Below, piece by piece: positions 53,701-60,763 of a DNA stretch of 64,000 bases. The position numbers were made by a program, and so were the translations under genes. The stretch comes from Verrucomicrobiaceae bacterium (lineage in GTDB: Bacteria; Verrucomicrobiota; Verrucomicrobiia; Verrucomicrobiales; Akkermansiaceae), in NCBI GenBank assembly GCA_027486655.1, contig JAIXOR010000069.1:1-64000 (forward strand), in the 5' to 3' direction. Below the pieces are notes generated by a model. That model searched no databases. It saw only the letters and a program-made list of their open reading frames with translations, and was not told the DNA's origin. Position 1 is the stretch's first letter. Every line of letters starts with the position of its first letter.

Positions 53701-56172
53701 GGCGGCCTGCTCAAGGTGATCCCGGACGTCACCGCCGCCACCGCCACCTCATCGGTCGTGCTCGATCTCCAGGCCGCCATCGCCAACCCGGCCCGCACTC
53801 CCGCGGAGTCCATCCAGGGCGGCGCCAATGGCGAGTGCGGACTGCTCGGCCTGGCCTTCCACCCGGATTTTCCTAACAACGGCTACATCTACGTCTTCTA
53901 CTCCGTGGTGAAAACCGGCGTCACCGGATTCTATCAGCGCGTCTCCCGCTTCACCATCCCCTCCGCACAGATCAACCAAGCGGCACCCGTCGCCACCGCC
54001 TCATCGGAACTCGTCCTCCTCGAACAATACGACCAGGGAGCCAACCACCAGGGCGGCGACCTCCATTTCGGAAACGATGGCTACCTCTACATCTCGCTCG
54101 GCGATGAAGAGAACCCGAACGACTTCCGCCTCAACAGCCAGCGCATCGACAAGGACTTCTTCTCCGGCATCCTCCGCATCGATGTGGACAAGCTCCCCGG
54201 CAACCTGGAGCCGAACCTGCACGCCGCCGTGCCGCGCGATGCCGGCCTCGCCCGTTACTCGATCCCGGCGGACAATCCATTCGTCGGCGCCACTTCGTTC
54301 AACAACCTCTCCGTCGATCCCGCCCAGGTCCGCACCGAGTTCTACGCCGTCGGCCTGCGCAGCCCCTGGCGTTTTTCCTTCGACCGCAGCACCGGCGAGC
54401 TCTGGTGCGGCGACGTCGGCCAGGACCGCTACGAGGAAGTGAACCTCATCACCCGCGGCGGCAACTACGGCTGGGTCTTCCGCGAGGGAGCCCATGACAT
54501 CAATGCCACCAACGCCGGCTGGCCTGCGAAACCCAACCCCTTCGTTTCGATCGACCCGCTCTACGAATACGTCCACACCGGCATGTCCGGCGATCCGAAC
54601 CTCAAGGGCAACTCGGTCATCGGCGGCGTCGTTTACCGTGGCACACGCATCCCCTCGCTCACCGGTGCCTACATCTTCGGAGATCAGGTGTCCGGCCACA
54701 TCTGGGCGCTCACCCGCCCCGGCGGCAACGTCAGCATCCAGCGCATCGCCGGGCAATCCTTCCTCTCCAACTTCGGCACCGATCCCTCGAATGGCGATGT
54801 GCTCGTCTCCGATTACTTCGGCGGCCGCATCATGCGCATCACCGCCTCCACCCCCGGCAACAGCTATCCCGCCACGCTCAGCGCCACCGGTCTTTTCGCC
54901 GACCTCGCCGACCTTTCACCGTCGCCCGGCCTGCTTCCCTACGAACCCAACCTCACCTTCTGGAGCGATCACGCCGTGAAACGCCGCTGGTTCGCCATCC
55001 CGGATCCCGCCGCACGCATGAGCTGGACCGCCGATGCGAAGTGGTCCTACCCCACCGGACAGATCTGGGTGAAACACTTCGACATGGAAACCACCCGCGG
55101 AAATCCGGCCACCCGGAAACGCATCGAGACCCGCGTCCTCGTCCGCAACTCCGCCGGGGCCTACGGCGTGAGCTATCGCTGGAATGAATCCGGCACCGAA
55201 GCCTTCCTCGCTCCGGATGAAGGCGCGGATTTCCCCATCGCCGTGACCGTGGATGGCAATGCCACCTCCCAGCAATGGCACATCCCGAGCCGCAGCGAGT
55301 GCCTCAACTGCCACACTCCACTCGCCGGCCACGCGCTCTCGTTCCTGACACGCCAGCTCAACCGCGACTTCACCATCCACTCGATCACCGGAAACCAACT
55401 CGACCTCCTCCAGGCCGCCGGATACCTCGACGAACCCGCCCCCCAACCAAGCACCCTGCCCGTCCACGTCCGCCACGATGATTCGTCCCGCCCGCTGGAG
55501 GAACGCGTGCGCTCCTACCTCGCCGTGAACTGCGCCTACTGCCACCAGGCCGGAGGCTCCGGCACCTCGTGGGATGGCCGCGCCTCCCTAAGCCTCGAAG
55601 ATACCGGCATCGTCCTCGGCAACGCCACCACCGCCCTCCACCCGGACGATCGCCTCATCGTGCCGGGCGCACCCGATCGCTCGGTCATCCTCAGCCGCAT
55701 CTCCGCCACCCACGGCTACACCCGCATGCCGCCCCTCGGCAGCAATGTGGTGGATCCACACGGCATCCAGCTGCTCACCTCCTGGATCCAAAGCGAACTC
55801 CCCACCCGCCCGGTCTATCCGCAATGGCGTGATCTCCACTTCGCCACCACCGATCCCCTCGGCGACAAATCCGCCGACCCCGATGCCGACGGCCTCGACA
55901 ACTACACCGAGTTCCTCCTCGGCAGCCCACCGCTCTCCGGCACTTCCTCCTGGCAGGCCACCATCCTCCCCTCCGGCCCCTCCCTGCGCTTTCTCCACAA
56001 AGCCCACCGAATCCTCAGCATCGAGTCGAGCAACGACCTAACAGACTGGAACCCGTGGAACCCGCCCCAGCTGCCCGCCACCTACGGAACCAGCGACGTC
56101 TGGACCGAGATCCCCTTCACTCCACCCGCATCCGGAAACACCTACTTCCGCTTCAGGATCCAGGAGCCTTGA
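50800..56172 (+). CDS. LamG x3 / PQQ sugar dehydrogenase / cytochrome c protein
   Basis: 1790-residue exported protein; ATG 50800 begins a signal peptide ('VWRLAACGLASAALVPSPAHA'), 53 upstream codons are rejected. Three similar LamG-like domains (about 35-280, 300-543, 568-813) each hold 'VNNWIGRS'. A cadherin-like Ig domain follows (about 830-920), then a PQQ-type soluble glucose/sorbosone dehydrogenase propeller (about 940-1350: 'GLLGLAFHPDFPNNGYIYVF', 'VGLRSPWRFSFDRSTGELWC'). After that come two heme c motifs, CLNCH (about 1500) and CAYCH (about 1578), and a TSP3-like 'DPDADGLDNYTE' near the end. It probably oxidises sugars or alcohols outside the membrane and passes electrons to its own cytochrome c. 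Confidence 0.87.
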   Translation: MFSYPPKRPTPVWRLAACGLASAALVPSPAHAVLTQRWSFNQPAAAAPSGTVVTDSISSTIATVRGNNSTFNGTSLFLTGSTNGNRSAGFLSGYLDLPNGLISSRTHLSVEIWATPLSVKNHMRVCDFGRVSGAGFGGGAAGELIDVFGSGQTPGTTSASDNLFLSFCVNTNLNAQRIEARLNDGIVYQQDSALATSTGTRYHYVLTFEDGVGNYGSSGGRVTWFRNGTQIASGDVNFRLSSLEDVNNWIGRSNWTADSNSHASFDEVRFYNHALGPTEIAANLAAGPDTIVTPTAPPLPDHLWLFNNNADSTADAGLVFPDQIAAMPATLRGNGAALTGTALRLPGTTNGNQSASAISAYLDLPNGILSAQPSFSIEAWASPLSSKNWQRLFDFGRCTTTHGEGAAPGEILDTGATPGATAGYDNLSLTFNNAANLNSQQLEGQANGNAPQYSFSTAATTPGVTYHYFLVVTDGAGVHGASGCQARWYRDGVLQNSADFPFRLVDMEDVNNWIGRSMYSGDSNSNMSLNELRIYRRAISPAEIVASFSAGPDPGAGAPETLPPPPVPASRWSFNQPVGTVPSGTAFADSASGETATLRGQGASLSGSALILPGTTNGNQTASTISAYLDLRNGLVSQNPSLTFEAWITPLSSKNWQRIFDFGNATLTSGTGAATGEILDGPALPGNFTAADNLMLSLNKDGALGSHRIEALLDSGSAATLDTDLSAITSVGNSYHYVLTVQDGAGIHGSTGCQAKWFRNGEAQGSIDLAYRLSDLQDVNNWIGRSQWATDMNANVAIDELRFHPRSLSTGEVISSFNAGPNAVYPPPSTQPDTATLHLGQKVLLPVLANDSGGIQTSSLQIITPPAIGTASVQPGGNILYTHPGGSPGSISFTYQVSGQGGASAVTPVTLQITDALRIPQTAFNVPLDPPPTEIQVVPAFPGVTFNDALCFASPPGDTKRLFVCEIGGLLKVIPDVTAATATSSVVLDLQAAIANPARTPAESIQGGANGECGLLGLAFHPDFPNNGYIYVFYSVVKTGVTGFYQRVSRFTIPSAQINQAAPVATASSELVLLEQYDQGANHQGGDLHFGNDGYLYISLGDEENPNDFRLNSQRIDKDFFSGILRIDVDKLPGNLEPNLHAAVPRDAGLARYSIPADNPFVGATSFNNLSVDPAQVRTEFYAVGLRSPWRFSFDRSTGELWCGDVGQDRYEEVNLITRGGNYGWVFREGAHDINATNAGWPAKPNPFVSIDPLYEYVHTGMSGDPNLKGNSVIGGVVYRGTRIPSLTGAYIFGDQVSGHIWALTRPGGNVSIQRIAGQSFLSNFGTDPSNGDVLVSDYFGGRIMRITASTPGNSYPATLSATGLFADLADLSPSPGLLPYEPNLTFWSDHAVKRRWFAIPDPAARMSWTADAKWSYPTGQIWVKHFDMETTRGNPATRKRIETRVLVRNSAGAYGVSYRWNESGTEAFLAPDEGADFPIAVTVDGNATSQQWHIPSRSECLNCHTPLAGHALSFLTRQLNRDFTIHSITGNQLDLLQAAGYLDEPAPQPSTLPVHVRHDDSSRPLEERVRSYLAVNCAYCHQAGGSGTSWDGRASLSLEDTGIVLGNATTALHPDDRLIVPGAPDRSVILSRISATHGYTRMPPLGSNVVDPHGIQLLTSWIQSELPTRPVYPQWRDLHFATTDPLGDKSADPDADGLDNYTEFLLGSPPLSGTSSWQATILPSGPSLRFLHKAHRILSIESSNDLTDWNPWNPPQLPATYGTSDVWTEIPFTPPASGNTYFRFRIQEP

Positions 56173-56637
56173 GTTGCGGCGAAACCCTCAACAGCCAGAT
56201 CAAACGCGCACCCGCGTCGTCGGCCTCTTCCCCGGCGAGGAATCATTGCAACGGCTCGTCACCGCCGTCCGTGTCGAAATCTCCGAAGCATGGCAATCCG
56301 GAAAATCCTACATGAAGCCACAAATCTAACAGCAACCATCAGCCACGCCCACCCGCTTCAGCCAAGAGACTTGAAGAATTTCACAGAAAAAATTTGCGCG
56401 GCCGGATTAAGGCGATTTTCGTCAAAGTCGGATTCCGCAAAACATTCAAAACCGGTCATCAAGTTTAAGCAGCATTGCTTAATCCCGTGCCATTCACACC
56501 TGACCACACTTCAATCCGGGTTTTTTGTTGGGCCCGGAAGGATGCAATAAATGCACAAACAATGGCGGATTTGTCCGGTTTGTTAATTCGTTCCACACGG
56601 AATCTGCTATCCCACGCGGGCTTACTTCCATACCAAC
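56173..56637. other. 465-bp AT-rich gap before PEP-CTERM gene
   Basis: No gene is supported; short frames here lack coding character. The segment is markedly more AT-rich than its surroundings. It contains the perfect palindrome at 56465-56482 and a CCGGG/CCCGG hairpin with a T-rich loop (56516-56537) that does not look like a terminator. The PEP-CTERM promoter must lie here; only weak -10-like sequence was seen near 56605. Confidence 0.5.
56465..56482. promoter_or_regulatory. Palindrome upstream of PEP-CTERM gene
   Basis: TTAAGCA-GCAT-TGCTTAA, perfect 7-bp arms, about 155-175 nt upstream of the PEP-CTERM start. Its AT-rich symmetric arms suit a dimeric regulator site. Confidence 0.5.
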
Positions 56638-57294
56638 ATGAAACGCAAACACACAGCATCCACCACCATGTTCAAGGTGATCGCACTTGCGGCTGCTCTC
56701 ACAGGCGCAGCCCAAGCCGCCACCTTCGTGCCGCTCATCAGCTCCGACAATTATCCAAGCGGCACAAACGCCCTGTCGTTTGTCGCCACCAACAAATACG
56801 ATTCCACCACCGCCGTATTGGCCACTTCGGGAAGCCAAGGGATGACGGTGAACTACTTCCCACCTAACACATTCGCCACCAACATCAATGGAGCGGCCAT
56901 TTTCAATATGGAATACGGAGCTTCTCTCAACATCACGTTCAGCGCACCGGTTGACCGGTTCGTCATGAACTTCGTTGCGAACGGAAACACCGGTTCGACC
57001 ATCTTCGCGGCCACCGGAAGTCTCAATGATGTGTCCACAGGAACGTCTTATTTCACGTCTTCAGCGCCGCTGACCTATGACGAAGGACAGATCAACTATT
57101 CCGGCAGCGGCTCCTTCGACAAGCTGGTGATCAGCTTTTCTCAACTGCCGTCCAATGCTCCCCAATGGGCCTTCGGATCGGATGTGGCAAACGTCGGCAA
57201 TCTCGGTGACGGAGGGAACCCGACCGTTCCGGAACCCTCGGCCTTGCTGCTCGGTGCCGTTGGTGCGCTCGGCCTGATCCGCCGCCGCCGATAA
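56638..57294 (+). CDS. PEP-CTERM exported protein
   Basis: 218-residue exported protein, signal peptide ending 'ALTGAAQA'; an internal ATG at 56668 could also start it. The body is a beta-rich adhesin-like domain of about 160 residues. The C-terminus 'VPEPSALLLGAVGALGLIRR' is a textbook PEP-CTERM signal: PEP motif, membrane-type segment and Arg cluster. The function of the body is unknown; the sorting signal implies exosortase processing and surface or biofilm export. A hairpin follows 23 nt after the stop. Confidence 0.85.
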   Translation: MKRKHTASTTMFKVIALAAALTGAAQAATFVPLISSDNYPSGTNALSFVATNKYDSTTAVLATSGSQGMTVNYFPPNTFATNINGAAIFNMEYGASLNITFSAPVDRFVMNFVANGNTGSTIFAATGSLNDVSTGTSYFTSSAPLTYDEGQINYSGSGSFDKLVISFSQLPSNAPQWAFGSDVANVGNLGDGGNPTVPEPSALLLGAVGALGLIRRRR

Positions 57295-57316
57295 TCAACG
57301 ACTTCTGATGCTTTCA

Positions 57317-57351
57317 CATGGCGGCCGCGGCGGGAGTGCCCGGCCGCCATG
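57317..57351 (+). terminator. GC-rich hairpin after PEP-CTERM gene
   Basis: Perfect 11-bp stem CATGGCGGCCG/CGGCCGCCATG (57317-57327, 57341-57351) with a 13-nt loop, immediately downstream of the PEP-CTERM stop. There is no clear T-run, so termination may be weak or the hairpin may only stabilise the mRNA 3' end. Confidence 0.5.
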
Positions 57352-57391
57352 ATTGCGTGAATCAAGCACGCACATCCACCCAGGCAATACG

Positions 57392-58324
57392 ATGAGCGGC
57401 ACCTACAAGAAGATGCCCAGAAAATATGGGGCATCCACTTCCGGCCGGCGGCGCAAAGTACGCCGATCGGAGTCCGAGCTCGAAAGCTCCTTCGGCAGAA
57501 AAGGCCCGGGAAACCGGAAAGTCCGAGTTTTCAGGGCGTGGATGACACTCGTCACCACTGTGACTCTGACGGCATTCGCCGCGTTCCATTTCATAAAGTC
57601 CCGCTTCTTTGACGCCTCGCCGATCACCGCGCCATCCAATAAGACTGTCGCAGCCTTGGGGCCAGACGATTTTATCTCAAAGGCCGAGCCCATTGTTTGG
57701 AAAGGCCCCCAACCCAACGACGTCGCCAATCGGTTCATGGCGGCGACGACCCACGAGGAAAGACTCAAATGGATCCGCGATCCAGAACAGGATGGCCCGT
57801 TGATGGAGGAGTTCTTTCTCAATGGCCCTGGCAAGGATGAAGTTCCCTTGTGGCAATCACCCGATCCGGAGCCGAAGCTGGATGAGGGCGTCCTTTTCAT
57901 CCAAAACGTCCAGATGAGAAACGGAGCCATCCGCAACGTCTGCATTCCCTTCGATGATGCCGGCGTCGCCAAAGTGGATTTCCGTGCCTATGCCCGATAT
58001 TGCAGTGACTCATGGGAGGCGGTGATGAGCGGCAAACTTGAAAGAGCCGGCGAAATGCGGGTGATTCTTTCCCCGGACCACTACTACAACCGGGAATTCG
58101 CTGATGATGAGCAATGGATTTCTTTTGTCGCCGACTCACCTGAAATGGAGGCAAGCATATTCCTCTACGCCAGACGCAATGATCCCGCTCTGGCAGAATT
58201 TCTCAGGAATCCCTTGGTGCGCTCGCAACGATTCACGATATCCATCGCGCGCTCCGGCGAGAGCCACAAAAACAAACAGTTCATTCTGGCCAACGTAATC
58301 CGCGCCGGTTGGAACGGTCGTTGA
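57392..58324 (+). CDS. Single-pass membrane protein, unknown function
   Basis: 310 residues from ATG 57392 (a TTG 13 codons upstream is less likely). The N-terminus is very basic ('SGRRRKVRRSESELE', 'RKGPGNRKVRVFRAW'), followed by one membrane helix ('LVTTVTLTAFAAFHFI', about residues 50-66) and a soluble exported domain of about 230 residues. No family is recognised. 'RNVCIPFDDAGVAKVDFRAY' and 'WISFVADSPEMEASIFLYAR' are the best ordered stretches. Base composition is slightly less GC-rich than neighbours. Confidence 0.7.
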   Translation: MSGTYKKMPRKYGASTSGRRRKVRRSESELESSFGRKGPGNRKVRVFRAWMTLVTTVTLTAFAAFHFIKSRFFDASPITAPSNKTVAALGPDDFISKAEPIVWKGPQPNDVANRFMAATTHEERLKWIRDPEQDGPLMEEFFLNGPGKDEVPLWQSPDPEPKLDEGVLFIQNVQMRNGAIRNVCIPFDDAGVAKVDFRAYARYCSDSWEAVMSGKLERAGEMRVILSPDHYYNREFADDEQWISFVADSPEMEASIFLYARRNDPALAEFLRNPLVRSQRFTISIARSGESHKNKQFILANVIRAGWNGR

Positions 58325-58452
58325 GAGAGATGACAGGCCGCGCAGTTTCTTCTGGTCCATGATCCACTGCGGGTTGATCCTATGAATGGGATCAGGCCGT
58401 ATTTCGTTGAAACTGGATAGAAGAAAAGCCGGCCAGGGTACGGTTAGAAAGC

Positions 58453-58770
58453 GTGACCAAACAACCTTTCCCGACCGACTTTCCGTTGGTGGTATTTGCC
58501 ACCGCCAAGCGCCGCCTGAAAGCAGCAAGCCGCCGTAATTCGGCCATCATCACCAGCCGTTCACTGAGTGGTTACGCCGTTCTTTTTGAAGACATGCTCC
58601 CGGGTGAATTCCTTGCTTCCATCGATCCGACCGAACGCCAGCGCAGCTTCTGCCATATTCCCGTTTTCTGGGTCTGGCTTGCCCAGATTCTCGAAGCCAA
58701 CGCCTCTGCCAAAAAGCCGTCGGTCCAGAAACCCGGCTGCGGCTTCCCCACCATGGGCATCGTCGGCCTG
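58453..58770 (+). pseudogene. Truncated transposase fragment
   Basis: The open frame contains 'LPGEFLASIDPTERQRSFCH' then 'IPVFWVWLAQILEANAS', which resembles the N-terminal region of an IS4-like transposase. After 'EANAS' a second frame reads 'CQKAVG', as expected in such proteins, then the first frame resumes with 'VQKPGCGFPTMG', so at least two frameshifts are present. The catalytic DDE region is absent. The right border with the PEP-CTERM relic is approximate. Confidence 0.55.
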
Positions 58771-58896
58771 CTCAACCTCAGACACGGCGGATGGGAACAC
58801 ATCGAAACCTGTGCCTAAACCCAGCACGACACCAAGGCCGCCGCCGTGCTCGGCTGCCTCGGCACGCTTGCGCTGTTCCGCCGCAAGCGGCGCTGA
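58740..58896 (+). pseudogene. Decayed PEP-CTERM C-terminus
   Basis: One frame reads 'SDTADGNTSKPVPKPSTT' (PEP altered to PKP, consistent with a G-to-A change). A frameshift later, another frame reads 'AAAVLGCLGTLALFRRKRR' and stops at 58896. Together they rebuild a PEP-CTERM tail; the 5' part of the gene is lost or replaced by the transposase fragment. A strong terminator follows, as expected for a real gene end. Confidence 0.65.
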
Positions 58897-58920
58897 ATCA
58901 CGCCACAATTCCTGATTCCC

Positions 58921-58962
58921 AAAACGCCGGATGAGGCCCCCATCCTCGTCCGGCGTTTTTTT
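58921..58962 (+). terminator. Strong intrinsic terminator
   Basis: Perfect 11-bp stem AAAACGCCGGA/TCCGGCGTTTT (58921-58931, 58949-58959) with an inner GAGG/CCTC and a run of seven T (58956-58962). It remains downstream of the decayed PEP-CTERM gene. Confidence 0.92.
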
Positions 58963-59044
58963 GCACAGCCCTCATCGCGGCGATTCTGGCTCCCAGGCGA
59001 AAAGAACCTTACGCTTTCACGAAAGGCATCTCAAACCCATGATT

Positions 59045-59118
59045 CCCCACCACGGAGCGCTGGTTTCAGCCGTGGGGAGAACGCGTGTGTAAAGACACAC
59101 GCCGACTGAAGTCAGCGG
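59045..59118. repeat. Cluster of three stem-loops downstream of guaA
   Basis: Stem 1: CCCCAC/GTGGGG (59045-59050, 59072-59077) enclosing GCTG-GTTT-CAGC. Stem 2: GCGTGTGT-AAAG-ACACACGC (59083-59102). Stem 3: CCG-A-CTGA-AG-TCAG-CGG (59102-59118, one bulged A). They end 16 nt from the guaA stop. The arrangement resembles REP-like extragenic palindromes and may also act as a terminator or mRNA-stabilising 3' structure. Confidence 0.55.
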
Positions 59119-59134
59119 TCCGTTCGAACAAGCC

Positions 59135-60658
59135 TCACTCCCACTCGATGCTGGCGGGGGGCTTGGTGGAGACGTCGTAAAGCACGCGGTTGATGCCCTT
59201 CACCTCGTTGAGGATGCGGTGGCTGGTCTCGCGGAGAAGTTGATAGGGAAGATCCACCCAGTCGGCGGTCATGGCGTCTTCGGAAACCACGGCGCGCAGG
59301 GAGATGGCCCATTCGTAAGAACGCTCGTCGCCCTTGACGCCGACGGTTTTCACCGGGATGAGGCCGGCGTAGGCCTGCCAGACGCGGTCGTACCAACCGT
59401 GTTCCTTGAGTTTGCCGATGAAGATGGCATCGCACTCGCGGATGATGCGGAGCCGGTCTTCGGTGACCACGCCGGGGCAGCGCACGGCGAGGCCCGGGCC
59501 CGGGAAGGGATGGCGCTGAAGGATGTCGTGCGGAATGCCAAGCGAGGTTCCGAGGGCCCGCACCTCGTCCTTGAAGAGCTCGGCGAGTGGCTCCAGCACC
59601 TTGCCCTGGGCCTGGAGTTCGAGGATGCGGTCCACGCGGTTGTGGTGGGTCTTGATCTTGGAGGCCTTGGACTTGGCGTTGGAGGCGCTCTCGATCACAT
59701 CCGGATAGAGCGTGCCCTGGGCCAGCATTTCGGCATCGCCCACGGCATCCCAGAAGACGTCGATGAAGAGGTTGCCGATGATGACTCGCTTCTTCTCCGG
59801 ATCGTCCACGCCGTCGAGCGCGGTGAGGAATCGCTCCGAAGCGTCGATCGTTTCGATCGGCACGCCCATGCGGTGGAAGTTGCTGCGGACCTCCTCACCC
59901 TCGTCCTTGCGCATGAGTCCGTGGTCCACGAAGATCGCGCGGACATTCGCCCCGGCCTCGTGGAGGAGGACGGCGAGCACGGTGGAGTCCACACCGCCGG
60001 AAACGCCGCAGACGATCTGCTTGTTGCCCACCTTTTCACGGATGCCGTCGATGATCTCGCGCTTGAAGTCATCGATGCGGAAGGGCAGCAGGTTGGAGGC
60101 GTGCAGCAGGAAGTTGTGGAGAATGCGCAGCCCCTCGTGGCTGTGGGTGACCTCGGGGTGGAACTGGATGCCAAAGAAGCGCTCGTTCCATTGCAGGGAA
60201 ACCGGAGTGCCATGCTGGTTGCGGGCGATCACCCCGGCTCCCTCGGGAAGCACCTTCACCGTGTCCGAGTGACTCATCCAGACTTGCGAGGAGGCGGAAA
60301 CGCCCTCGTAAAGCCCCTTGCACTCGGTGGGAAACAGATTGGCCGGACCATACTCGCGGCGATCGCTGGCCTCGACGGTGCCGCCGAACTTGATGTTGAG
60401 CAACTGCATGCCGTAGCAGACGCCGAGCACGGGCACGTTGAAGGCTTTGAGCGCCTCGAAGTCGAGATCCGGCGCATCCGGCTCGCTGGTGCTGCGCGGG
60501 CCGCCGGAGAGGATGATGGCTCCGGGTTTCCCGATGTCCGGAAAGTCCTCGATGGCGTGGAGTTTTGCAAAGAATCCGAGCTCGCGGACGCGGCGGACGA
60601 TGAGCTGGGTATACTGCGAGCCGAAGTCGATGACGGCAACGTGATTGGAATCGTGCAT
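59135..60658 (-). CDS. guaA: GMP synthase (glutamine-hydrolysing)
   Basis: 507-residue enzyme converting XMP to GMP. Glutaminase domain: 'VIDFGSQYTQLIVRRVRELG', nucleophile C81 in 'LGVCYGMQ' and 'GIQFHPEVTHS'. ATP pyrophosphatase domain: 'VCGVSGGVDSTVLAVLLHEA'. The dimerisation domain ends the protein ('INRVLYDVSTKPPASIEWE'). The start at 60658 (MHDSNHVAV) matches the family; an upstream extension is rejected. It lies 105 nt after guaB on the same strand, completing IMP to GMP. Confidence 0.97.
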   Translation of the reverse strand: MHDSNHVAVIDFGSQYTQLIVRRVRELGFFAKLHAIEDFPDIGKPGAIILSGGPRSTSEPDAPDLDFEALKAFNVPVLGVCYGMQLLNIKFGGTVEASDRREYGPANLFPTECKGLYEGVSASSQVWMSHSDTVKVLPEGAGVIARNQHGTPVSLQWNERFFGIQFHPEVTHSHEGLRILHNFLLHASNLLPFRIDDFKREIIDGIREKVGNKQIVCGVSGGVDSTVLAVLLHEAGANVRAIFVDHGLMRKDEGEEVRSNFHRMGVPIETIDASERFLTALDGVDDPEKKRVIIGNLFIDVFWDAVGDAEMLAQGTLYPDVIESASNAKSKASKIKTHHNRVDRILELQAQGKVLEPLAELFKDEVRALGTSLGIPHDILQRHPFPGPGLAVRCPGVVTEDRLRIIRECDAIFIGKLKEHGWYDRVWQAYAGLIPVKTVGVKGDERSYEWAISLRAVVSEDAMTADWVDLPYQLLRETSHRILNEVKGINRVLYDVSTKPPASIEWE

Positions 60659-60763
60659 GAGATGAGATTGAAACGTTAGGAAAGCGGGGGAAGCGGCAGC
60701 GGGCATCGGTGGGGAACGGGCGTTTCGAGCTCCTCCCGATGACCGTGGACCGCCGGCCAATGA

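Noticed and set aside
56516-56537. CCGGG/CCCGG hairpin with T-rich loop as a terminator
   Set aside because: The T-run lies in the loop and not after the stem, and the last gene ends over 340 bp upstream.
58561-58908. - strand open frame over the transposase/PEP-CTERM relic
   Set aside because: The + strand reads both a transposase-like segment and a PEP-CTERM tail, so the - strand frame is a shadow.
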